From NCBI GenBank assembly GCA_963383645.1, contig OY726573.1, forward strand, positions 16,456,158-16,520,157: DNA of 64,000 nt, read 5' to 3'. Source of the DNA: Muscardinus avellanarius. Taxonomy: Eukaryota > Chordata > Mammalia > Rodentia > Gliridae. Within the stretch, counting starts at the first letter, position 1. Each line of letters starts with the position of its first letter. Below, one piece after another: positions 56,247 through 64,000 of the stretch. The notes below the pieces were generated by a model. That model was not told the origin of the DNA, made no database searches, and saw only the letters and a program-made list of their open reading frames with translations. A program made the translations under genes and the position numbers.

Positions 56247-56958
56247 AATTGGTCCATGGGCGAGAACAAACAATAGGACACGACATCCTGATAATCCCGT
56301 TAAATGTCCGGGAACGGGGGTTCTCGAGCCAATGACCCAGTCTTCACCGGAGTCTTGGATGAGTGGTCCCAATGGACTGGAAGACAAGGGTCCCCAAGTG
56401 CTCGGTTTTGGGTCCCAGCAGATCGGTATTGAACCCAAGTCTGGAGGCAGAAAGCTGGAACCTGCTGACCAAGGGAAGAGGGAGCTTCCCTAGTGTCAAA
56501 GTGTGGAGCAGAGCAGTGCCGGCCAGTACTGGTGGCTGTGGGCCTAGGTAGGGTTTGCATGGCTGCGGGAGTGCTGAGCCAGAACAGCAGTGGCAGGTGC
56601 ACAGCTCCCAGGCGTGCAGCGGGGCCTGAGCGGCTACCTTGCACAAGGCGGTGCCCAAGAGGCTCTGGGGCGCACGTGGTGGGGTCCGAGGCTGGGCCAC
56701 AGGGTCCAAGTGGCTGACGGTGCTGGCAATGGTGGCAGCCAGGTTGGTGGAGGTTTCAGCAGTGTCTGCGCGGAGCCTGCAAGCTGTGGCGAGAATGGAA
56801 CCTGTGTGCTGCTGCGGTGGTCTGCACTTGGCAGCAGCAGGCAGAGCTGTGCTTCTGGGCCGAGTGCCAGTGCGGGACCTTGTGGTCAAGCAGCTGGTGG
56901 TTTGGAGAGTCTGGGGCTCAAAGAGAAAAAAAAAAAAGGAAAAAAAATTGGCCAGACG
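56247..56958 (-). other. Leader of antisense family B provirus
   Basis: About 710 bp, equivalent to 26497-27211, with the polypyrimidine run and tttgagccccagactctcc string shared with the non-autonomous elements. Confidence 0.75.
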
Positions 56959-56976
56959 TCCTGGGTTTCGGCACCA
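56959..56976 (-). promoter_or_regulatory. tRNA-Phe primer-binding site
   Basis: TGGTGCCGAAACCCAGGA (minus strand) equals the complement of the tRNA-Phe 3' end with one change, two bases after the LTR. Confidence 0.88.
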
Positions 56977-56978
56977 GA

Positions 56979-57832
56979 TGAAACGTTAAAAATAGAGTTA
57001 GAGAGTCATGAAGGAGGTAAAATACCAGCCAGGATATTTATTTTTATTTTTATTTATTTTTTTTGTGTGTGTGGGTTTGGGGATGGAACCCAGGGGCATT
57101 TGACCTCTGAGCTACACCCTCTACCCTATATTTTATTCTTTGTGTTTGAAACAGGTTCTCACTAAGTTGCAGAGGGCCTCACTAAGTAGTTGAGGCTGTC
57201 CGTGAATCACGATCCTCCAGTCTCAGCCTCCCGAATGCTGGGATTACAAGGGTGCGCCACCATGTCAGGCACCAGTCAGGTTATTAACAATGGCTTTAGC
57301 TGGGCGTGGTGGCGCACGCTTGTAATCCCTGCGCTTGGGAGGCAGAGACAGGAGAATTGCGAAGGTTCGAAGCCAGCGGCGCTGGCTTAAGAGACCCTGT
57401 TTCCAAATTTAAAAAGTATAAAAATAGGTCTGAGAGTGTAGCCCAGAGGTAGAAGGGTTTCCAGGAACCCCAGTACCACCAAAAACAGAAACAAAACAAA
57501 ACAAAAAAAACAATGGCTTTAATCAAGAACCTGGCACTTTCAGGGAGTCAGCAGGCTGTGGGGAAGAGACCAATGAGCCACATGTTTGGAGAGTCACGTG
57601 TAGTCCCAGTTGGCTGATTGAGTCACGTGGCAGAGCGGAAGCATGGATGTTTTATAGGCATGCTGATTCTCTCACGACATCTGTAGTCTCGCGACCTCTG
57701 CAGTCTGTCTCACGATGTTTGGAGTCTGATGACACCTGTAGTCTCGTGATATCTCCACTTCTGGCTTCCAGGGTTCTGCCTCCTGTCCCCGCCAGGGGTC
57801 GGGGTGGGGGAGGGAGGGGGGCCCACCTATCA
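56979..57832 (-). mobile_element. 5' LTR, family B, antisense, with two SINEs
   Basis: It runs from TGAAACGTTAAAAATAG to CACCTATCA. SINEs at 57060-57272 and 57297-57484 account for the excess over about 390 bp. Confidence 0.87.
57060..57484. mobile_element. Two SINEs in LTR, opposite orientations
   Basis: Antisense type 1 copy 57060-57272, flanked by accag(c/t)cagg(a/t)tatt; sense type 2 copy 57297-57484, flanked by aatggcttta. Confidence 0.88.
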
Positions 57833-58030
57833 ACACCTGGAGCAAGTCACTTAGTCTCTTTGAGGCCCCATTTCTTCCCTGTGAGATGGGAATAACTCCC
57901 GCTTACCTCATAGGGGTTTGTTGTGTTGTGAGGGTTAGTGAGCAAACACCTGTGGAGAGCTCACCTCTGGCTGGGTTTGAGGACAAATGTCAGTGTTCTG
58001 GGGCTGGCACAGTGCCTGGGCCGCGGAAGG
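57833..58030 (+). mobile_element. Ancient MIR SINE, 3' half
   Basis: The stretch starting gcaagtcacttagtctcttt and the later ctggcacagtgcctgg match the conserved core and 3' part of MIR. It is the oldest recognisable repeat near the gene and is truncated at its left by the provirus boundary. Confidence 0.75.
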
Positions 58031-59064
58031 TGCTTGTTCTCCTGTCACAAGGAGAGCCGCTTTCTGTGGCGGTCCTTCCTCCTCCATCTGTGGCTTCTAC
58101 CTCTGGAAGAGCTTTGCTCCTTAGGAGAGTGAGTGCACGAGCGGGGCCAGCTGGGGCGGCCCGGGGTCCAGTGTGCAGGCAATTGCGGCCTGGGCCTCAG
58201 ATGCGAGGGTCACAGGCCCAGACTGGGCAACAGCAGAGAGTCAGAACCTCTGATCCCGGTCAGAGGTATTTGTAGAATTCTGGGAAATTCAGAGGAAGGA
58301 AGTAGAAAGGGAAAAGACAGAGAGGAAACTGCAAATAGCATCCCAGCTTCTCCAGGCCTGGTGCTCCTCCCAAGCTGGGCAAGAAGGACTGAGGAGACTA
58401 GGCTGTGAGTGCAGAGGAGCAAAGGCAGGAGAGCCCTCTCCCTGGGGATGCGTCTAGAGACGGTTGTGTCCCAGCCCCCACCACCCACCGCCTGAGTTCC
58501 AGCGACTTCTATTTACTGTCCAAAGTCCCAGGGGAGGAGGTGCCAGGTTAGGGAATCACTTGGACACTCAGATAGACCTACAGGGCTCTGGGTCCTCGCC
58601 TGGACCAGCCCCTCTCCCCTCTCATCTGACACCGGCTGCCCCAGTTCTCCCAGCGTCAACCCCTCTTTCTCCTTGGGCTGCTGGAAGGAGCCAGAGTTAG
58701 CTCCCCTTAACTTTAACAGGTGACCAAGGTGGGGAGGAGCAGGTGGGATTGGTGATGTTTGGGATCAAGGAGACCCTGGTTCAGGGACAGCGGGGGCTGG
58801 ATGGGAGGGCGTGGGTGGTTTAGTTTATGGAGGGAAGGCAAGCCATCTCCTAAGAAGGGAAAGGACCGTGCGGTATTTCTAATCTTTGCCCCTAATTCAT
58901 CTCCAACCTCAGACCCAACCCGAGCCATCACCTTGACCTATCCAGGCTCTTCTTCTCCTCCACCATCAGCCTCCACAGGACCTTGCATTTTTGCACCAGC
59001 GCCAGCCTCTCCCTAGGAGCACCCTCACCTCCATCCCAACTCTGGCTCCAGCCCTGGGCCCCTC
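58031..59064 (+). other. Single-copy upstream region of ASGR2, likely 5' UTR exon and promoter
   Basis: No repeat is recognised here, in contrast to the 58 kb to the left. It should contain the untranslated first exon and promoter of ASGR2. I see no TATA box I would defend. A pyrimidine-rich acceptor-like run ends near 58912. Confidence 0.4.
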
Positions 59065-59185
59065 ATGGAGGACTTCCAAGACATGCAGCAGCTGGACTCT
59101 GAGGAAAATGACCAGCAGCTGAGCGGCAGCGAGGGGCCAGGCACTCAAGGGCAGAATTCCACAGCAGAAAATCCATTTTGGACAG
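59065..59185 (+). CDS. ASGR2: ASGR2 first coding exon: cytoplasmic tail
   Basis: It encodes 40 residues plus one base, from the initiating ATG through NPFWT. The ATG was chosen because the following residues align with the conserved DFQD-QQL-SEEND tail of ASGR2. The exon ends ACAG and is followed by GCAAGT, a GC-type donor; the phase-1 base completes a Gly codon with the next exon. The 5' untranslated part of this exon may begin after the AG near 58912, but that is a guess. Confidence 0.88.
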
Positions 59186-62100
59186 GCAAGTATCCAGTTT
59201 CCAGGGCTGCACGTGCACCCTGTCTCTCTGAGGTCTCGGTGAGCGGGGACCAAGTCCCTCTAGGTATGAGCCTCCCACACCTCTGCTTGCAGAAGACCCC
59301 GATGACTTCCTCCCTCCCCTCCCACCCGAGGCAGACGAGGCATGTGTGTGTGTGGGGTGGTCAGGGTCAGATTGATGGAGGGGCTGGAGGGTTACCGCGG
59401 GGTGACTGAGGGCTAAGGGGAGAGTGTTTACAGGGGAACATGAGTTTCTGGGGGGACAGAAGCAGAGGGAATTGGGGAGGAGGCTGTGAGTGGGGAGATG
59501 GGGAGAGTGGGTGGGTCTGGCAGGGCTCCTTGGGGAGTGATCTCTGGGGAGAGGAAGAATTGTTCTGGGTTTGGACTTGTATGAGGAACACAGGTATTAA
59601 TTTTAAGAAGACCCCAGGACCCAGCCTCTAGGGACCCCAGTCAGAAGGGCCAGGGGTTATAGGAGGGCAGAGCAGAGGGCGAGAGTGATCCGCAGGCCAC
59701 TGCTGTGGGTGTGCAGAGGGGCTTACCACCCTTACGCCTCCTTTCTTAGGGTGCGCACCTAGTAAAGGCCAGGTGGGTCCCCCCGGCCCTTCTGTGGCTC
59801 CTGGCCCCCAGGTTCAAGAGCTGGGCTTTGCACACAGCTGATATGAATATCATGAATCATGTGCATGCGTGCTGTGTGCCCCTGTCTGTGCTTGTACATG
59901 TAAGTGTGTGTGTGTGCATGCATGTGCAGGGTTCCAAGGTTAGGGCTGGAATTCCCCACAGTCCCACACCTGCTCCTCCCCCGCCTGTGCCTCCTCAGAC
60001 TTCTGTGGCCCCGGGTGCCACTGTGTCCTGCTCCCCAACTCACATCCCCGGGTGCCTGGCCCCTGACACCCCCTTTCTCACAGGGCTGCCTCCTCCCCAG
60101 CCTCTTCCGCAGCGCCTCTGCTCCGGGCTCCGTCTCAATCTGCTGGTCCTGAGCTTCAATGTCGTGATGCTGGTGGCCATCTGTGTGATCGGGTCTCAAA
60201 GTGAGAGTCCCGGGGCCAGCAGGGATGGGCCGGGTGGCTGAGTGCTGGGAAGCGTCGGCATCGGTGCCGGGAGGTGGCGTGGGCGCTGGACGCATTTGAT
60301 GGGGACGTGAAGGGACAAAGGTGGTGTTGATGGGTGGGGAGGGGGACAGTCACGTGGACAGTGATGAGGGACACAGCCCCACACCACATCTTGTCCCCCG
60401 TCTCCCGACAAGGCACACGGCTGCAGGCAGAGTTGCTGAGCCTGAAGGAAACCTTCAGCAATTTCTCGTCGGGGACGCTGACGGAGGTGCGGGCTCTGGG
60501 CTCCCTTGGTGAGTGGGTGCAGGGTTGGTGCTGGTGCGTCCGCGCTGAGCTGCAGCAAGGGCGTGGTTGGGGCTGTGCAGATTCAGGCCAGGTAGATAAC
60601 CCTGCAGAGAAGCTGGGTGATGCTTTGGGGGAGGCTGGTCTCTGACCTGAGGGTCCCGAGGATGAATTGGGCGGGTGAAGAGAAGGGGTTAGTGCCAGGC
60701 AGAGAGAAGCCAGGACAGACAGGAGCTGAGGAAGACCACTGCATATTTTGGGGGCTGTGGACAATTTTAGTGTGGCAGGAGCTAACTGGGGGGCAGTGGT
60801 AATGGGGTCCAAGAGCAGTTTGGGCGCAAGCCACTGAGTGGGCTCAATTGTGAGAACACAGGGACCCAGTGAAGGGATCGTTAATATTTTATTATTATGA
60901 TTATGATTAATTATTTTGATACTGGGGATTGAAGTTAGCATCTACCTCCAAGTAGATCCTGGGAGGGCTCTACCGCCAAGCTATACCCCCACCCTATTTT
61001 ATTTTATTTTATTTTATTTTATTTTATTTTTTTGGTGTGTGGTACTGGGGATGGAACACAGGAACATTCTACCTCCAAGCTACACCCACAACCCCAGTTT
61101 TTTTTTAATTATTATTCTTTATTTTTGAAACAGGGTCTCACTGAGTTGCAAAGAGCTTCACTAAGTAGCTGAGGCTGTCCTGGAACCGCGATCCTCCTTT
61201 CTCAGACTCCCAAATGCTGGGATTACAAGCGTGTACTACCACGCCTGGCTTATTTTTGTATTTTGAGACAGAGTCTTGCTAGGTCGCGGAAGCTGGCCTC
61301 GAACCTGCGCTCCTCCTGTCTCAGCCTCCCAAGTACTGGGATTACAGGCGTGCGCCACCATGTTTGGCTCAGTGAAGATATTTAAATGGCACAGTGAGCC
61401 AATTGTGGTGGCGCACGCTTGTAATCCCAGTACTTGGGAGGCTGAGACAGGAGGATCGCGGTTCGCGGCCAGACTCAGCTACTTAGTGAGGCCCTCCACA
61501 ACTTAGTGAGACACTGTTTCCAAATAAAGGATTAAAAAATAGGGTTGGGAGTATAGCTGGGAGGTAGAATGCCCCTGGGTTCAATCCCCATTATTGAGAA
61601 ACAAAACAAAACAAAAAAAATTGGCACACCCCGGCGTGGTGGTACATGCTTGTAATCCTAGTATTTGGGAGGCTGAGACAGGAGGATGGCGGTTCGCAGA
61701 CAGCCTCAGCTACTTAGGCCCTTTGCAATTCAGTGAGACCCTGTTTCAAGATAAAGAATATAAAACTGGGCTGGGTGTGTAGCTCAGAGGTAGAATGCCC
61801 CTGGGTTCCATCCCCAGGACCGCAAAAACAAAACAAAACAAAAAACAAACAACAACAACAAAAACGGCACAGTGGCCGAGTCTGGTGGTGTGGGGAGCCA
61901 GGGCGGGGTTGGGGGGAGGCCAGGTAGCAACCAGGCAACATCCTGGGACCAGGTGACGGTTCCCAACTGGTGCCCTGGAAGTGTGAGGCTGGAGGCGCGT
62001 TCTGGAGACAGAACAGGTGCAACCACTCAGGCTCCGTCCTTGTAGGAAGCAGCGTGGGCGACAAGGTGACGAGCCTGGGAGCTAAGCTGGAGAAACAGAA

Positions 62101-62650
62101 GCAGGACTTGCAAGCAGGTCAGAGGCCTCCCGGGCCGTGTGTGCAAGTCCGTGCGTGCGTGTGGTGGCTGGAGCAGGTGGCGTGTGTGAGGTGTGCTTGC
62201 AGGTGTGTGTGTGGCGTGCGTATGGTGTGTGATGTGTGTGCACTTCCTCGGCCAGCAGCTGACGTCCTGCGCCCAGTCCCGGCAGGCAGGGACGCCCATG
62301 TCTACTGCATCGCTGTCCGTCTGTCTGTCCCTAGATCACACCTCCTTGCTCCTTCACTTGAAGCACTTCCCGGGGGATCTGCGCGCCCTGGCCTGTCAGA
62401 TGGCGTTCTTCCACAGCAACGGTGAGGATGGACGGGGAGCCTCTGGTCCCAGGAGTCTGTCCCCTCGGGCAGGTCTCACGTCCCTGTGCCCTCTGTCCCC
62501 TTAGGCACAGAATGCTGCCCTGTCAGCTGGGTGGAGCACAAGGGCAGCTGCTACTGGTTCTCTCATGCGGGCAAGACCTGGCCCGAGGCCGACAAGTACT
62601 GCCGGCTGGAAAACGCCCACCTGGTGGTCATCAACTCCAGGGAGGAGCAG
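59065..62650 (+). CDS. ASGR2: Asialoglycoprotein receptor 2 (hepatic lectin H2), 5' part of gene, six coding exons; continues past window
   Basis: ASGR2 is a type II membrane C-type lectin that pairs with ASGR1 on hepatocytes and clears glycoproteins ending in galactose or GalNAc. Six coding exons splice in frame: 59065-59185, 60084-60200, 60413-60508, 62046-62117, 62335-62421 and 62505-62650, 639 nt or 213 codons. The order is a short cytoplasmic tail starting [10 protein letters not shown], a [11 protein letters not shown] motif, one hydrophobic membrane span, a stalk with the [10 protein letters not shown] sequon region and [13 protein letters not shown] coiled coil, then the start of the lectin domain ([18 protein letters not shown]). 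It matches mammalian ASGR2 better than ASGR1 or CLEC10A in the tail (QQLDSEEND) and stalk. Human ASGR2 is about 311 residues, so roughly 100 residues, including the Ca2+/sugar-binding motifs, lie downstream. No frameshift or stop is seen. The GC donor of intron 1 and the exon 1 promoter are the uncertain points. Confidence 0.95.
59180..59191 (+). promoter_or_regulatory. ASGR2: GC-AG splice donor of ASGR2 intron 1
   Basis: The exon must end in phase 1 to give Gly with the GG that opens the next exon. The only fitting donor is ACAG|GCAAGT, a strong GC-donor context; the nearest GT two bases on would shift the frame and has poor context. Confidence 0.7.
59186..60083 (+). other. ASGR2 intron 1, single-copy
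   Basis: It is G-rich in its first half and has short GT/CA runs near 59850-59930. No repeat family is recognised. Confidence 0.6.
60084..60200 (+). CDS. ASGR2: ASGR2 exon: membrane anchor
   Basis: The acceptor is ctttctcacag. The exon encodes [14 protein letters not shown], a hydrophobic span of about 20 residues ([20 protein letters not shown]), then SQ. The donor at 60201 is gtgaga. Human ASGR2 is known for an optional pentapeptide just after GSQ made with an alternative donor; the sequence after this donor has no GT at the equivalent place. Confidence 0.93.
60413..60508 (+). CDS. ASGR2: ASGR2 exon: proximal stalk
   Basis: It encodes [19 protein letters not shown] and [12 protein letters not shown], a heptad-like stalk with an N-F-S glycosylation sequon. 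The acceptor is cccgacaag and the donor is gtgagt, phase 1 at both ends. Confidence 0.92.
60509..60904 (+). other. 5' single-copy part of ASGR2 intron 3
   Basis: Nothing beyond unique intronic sequence is seen before the SINE block at 60905. Confidence 0.5.
60905..61365 (-). mobile_element. Antisense SINE block in ASGR2 intron 3
   Basis: Three antisense composite SINE pieces lie end to end: an ID-like tail at 60905-60995, a full copy at about 61030-61245 behind an (ATTTT)n run, and a head-only copy at 61250-61365. Confidence 0.8.
61385..61862 (+). mobile_element. Two sense SINEs in ASGR2 intron 3
   Basis: Full composite copies at about 61390-61620 and 61628-61862, both with B1-like head, ID-like tail and short A-rich ends (AAAAC repeats). 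Confidence 0.82.
62046..62117 (+). CDS. ASGR2: ASGR2 exon: coiled-coil stalk
   Basis: It encodes [19 protein letters not shown] followed by DLQA, nearly identical in pattern to the human [18 protein letters not shown] stalk. It is separated from the previous exon by a 1.5 kb intron filled with SINEs. Confidence 0.93.
62335..62421 (+). CDS. ASGR2: ASGR2 exon: distal stalk
   Basis: It encodes [20 protein letters not shown] followed by CQMAFFHSN. The acceptor is ctgtccctag and the donor gtgagg, phase 1. It matches the LLFHLKHFP-DLR segment of the family. Confidence 0.93.
62505..62650 (+). CDS. ASGR2: ASGR2 exon: first part of the C-type lectin domain
   Basis: It encodes [20 protein letters not shown] through [15 protein letters not shown], which gives the first disulphide cysteines and the beginning of helix 2 of the lectin fold. 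The donor is gtgagg at 62651, phase 0. WIGL, QPD and WND motifs are not in the window; 62651-64000 is intron full of microsatellites and SINEs. Confidence 0.95.
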
Positions 62651-62724
62651 GTGAGGCCCATGCCCAGAGGCAGGGGGAGGCCAAGCATGCAGGTCCACCA
62701 GGCTCCACTGTCCACTGGCGGGCC

Positions 62725-62851
62725 TCTTCCCCTTCCCTCCCCTCCCTCCTCCTCCTCCCTCCCCCTCTTCTTCTTCTCCCTTCTCCTCCCTCCCTCCCTC
62801 CCTCCCTCCCTTCTTTCTTTCTTTCTTTCTTTCTTTCTTTCCTCTCTCTTT

Positions 62852-62883
<32 letters not shown>

Positions 62884-62963
62884 TTTCTTTCTTCCTTCCT
62901 TCTCCTCCTCCTCCTCCTCCTCCTCCTCCTCCTCCTCCTCCTCCTCCTCCTCCTCCTCCTCCG

Positions 62964-62997
<34 letters not shown>
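62725..62997. repeat. Polypyrimidine microsatellite cluster in ASGR2 intron 6
   Basis: Successive (CCT)n, (CTTT)n, (CTC)n and (CT)n tracts are directly readable. The polypyrimidine strand is the coding strand, so the transcript carries a pyrimidine run of about 270 nt. Confidence 0.95.
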
Positions 62998-63004
<7 letters not shown>

Positions 63005-63345
63005 ATGGGGATGAAACTCAGGGGCATTCTACCTCTGAGCTACACCCCCAGCCCTATTTTACTTTTTTTTGGAAACAGGGTCTCGCTAGGTTGATGAGAG
63101 TCTCATACTTGCTGAGACTGTTCTTGGACTTGTTATCCTCTTGTTTCCGCCTCCCAAATCCTGGGATTACAGGAGTATGCCACTATGCCTGACTGGTGTC
63201 TGGGTGTCTGTCTATCTGTCTTTTTCTCTCCTTAATTTTTGGTGCTGGGGATTGAATCCAAGTGGGCCTTACCTCTCAGCTATATCCCTCCAGCCCTTTT
63301 TTTTTTCTTTTTTTTTTTGCATTACGGGGGATGAAACCCAGGAGC
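62998..63345 (-). mobile_element. Antisense SINEs in ASGR2 intron 6
   Basis: A copy at 62998-63200 with ID-like tail and B1 head, followed by two 3' tail fragments at 63236-63300 and 63310-63345. Confidence 0.75.
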
Positions 63346-63787
63346 CAGGAGAGGGGAGCTGGCTGGGAGCGGAGTGCCAGCCAGGGTGGTGAGCCCTGAG
63401 GCTCCCTGCGAGCTTGGAGACACTTCCACCCAAGCCCAGGCCGCAGGACCTGTGGAGCCAGGTCATGACGGGGCTTGGAGCAGTGGACACAAACTCAGAA
63501 GCTCAGGGCCTGGCAGAGCTCAGGAAGTGACCGCTCCGCAGAAAAGCAGGAGTGCTGGAGGCAGGCGAAAGCCTTAGTGGGCTCTGGGGTTGGTGGGAGC
63601 AGCAGGAGTGGGGATTCCACGAGTTAGAGGCTGTGGGCAGAAGACAGGCCAGGGCTGGGCTGGGTAGTCCCTACGGTGGGCATGGGCGGGATCCCGGCCA
63701 GGGACGGAAGCAGGATGGTAGTCACAAATTAGATACTGGATTGGCCCTCTGCCCTCTAACAACTACCTTAGAAAGTGTGAATAATAA
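63346..63787. other. Single-copy intronic sequence
   Basis: No repeat, exon or RNA gene is recognised; the missing lectin exons are not here. Confidence 0.5.
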
Positions 63788-64000
63788 GTCGGGTGTGGTG
63801 GCGCACGCTTGTCATCCCAGCATTTGGGAGGCTGAGACCGGAGGATCGCGGTTCGCGGACAGCCTCAGCTACTTAGTGAGGCCCTCTGCAACTTAATGAG
63901 ACCCGGTTTCAAAATAAAGAATAAAAAATAGGGCAGGAGGTGCTGCTCGGAGGTCAAATCCTCTTGGGTTCCACCCCCGGACCTGCAGAAAAAAAAAAAA
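63788..64000 (+). mobile_element. Composite SINE at window end
   Basis: A complete head-to-tail copy with a variant B box and a poly-A tail running into the window edge. Confidence 0.85.

Noticed and set aside
56590..57165. 191-codon plus-strand frame
   Set aside because: It runs antisense through an ERV leader, LTR and SINE, so it is a chance frame.
62563..63027. Glu/Lys/Arg-rich minus-strand frames
   Set aside because: Translations of polypyrimidine microsatellites in an ASGR2 intron.
62651..64000. Remaining ASGR2 lectin exons inside the window
   Set aside because: I looked for the WIGL, QPD and WND regions on the plus strand and found only repeats and intron.

Overview
This is mammalian nuclear DNA, almost certainly from a squirrel-related rodent (Sciuromorpha: squirrels, mountain beaver or dormice). 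The evidence is a dense population (roughly ninety copies) of composite SINEs with a 7SL/B1-like head and a tRNA-Ala (ID)-like tail, the B1-dID type known from that clade, plus matching LINE-1 3' ends and rodent-type endogenous retroviruses (ERVs). Species cannot be fixed from the sequence alone. There is one recognisable cellular gene; the rest is intergenic DNA built from nested retroelements.

Gene: the right end (59065-62650, + strand) holds the first six coding exons of ASGR2, the minor subunit of the hepatic asialoglycoprotein receptor: cytoplasmic tail, membrane anchor, coiled-coil stalk and the first part of the C-type lectin domain. The last lectin exons lie beyond position 64000. The first coding intron has a GC donor.

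Layout: 1-1.3 kb, antisense SINE stack holding an IAP-like solo LTR; 3.8-11.7 kb, env remnants of class I ERVs and LTRs, with a 3 kb chimeric L1 inside one LTR; 12.6-23.5 kb, solo LTRs of several families among SINEs; 26.1-30.3 kb, truncated gammaretrovirus-like provirus (LTR, degraded tRNA-Phe primer site, gag, protease); 30.3-33.6 kb, a complete non-autonomous LTR element; 34-39.5 kb, SINEs, microsatellites and a solo LTR; 39.5-46.3 kb, a nest (SINE > LTR > chimeric L1 > non-autonomous LTR element); 47-52 kb, solo LTRs, SINEs and microsatellites; 52.1-55.2 kb, an SVA-like composite (L1 3' end, about 42 copies of a 50-bp GC-rich VNTR, L1 5'UTR-like monomers); 55.3-57.8 kb, antisense partial provirus with tRNA-Phe primer site; 57.8-64 kb, ancient MIR, ASGR2 and young SINEs.

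The most unusual content is three non-autonomous retroelement designs: (1) an L1 derivative keeping its 5'UTR, ORF1 and 3'UTR but carrying an oppositely oriented old ORF2 segment, present twice with the same internal structure and separate target-site duplications; (2) a VNTR composite resembling primate SVA but built from L1 ends; (3) a 3.0-3.3 kb LTR element derived from the local tRNA-Phe-primed ERV family, with a tandem leader array in which each unit pairs a short RNA hairpin with a YY1-like motif. Coordinates of repeats are accurate to a few bases where target-site duplications are quoted and to about 10-20 bases elsewhere.
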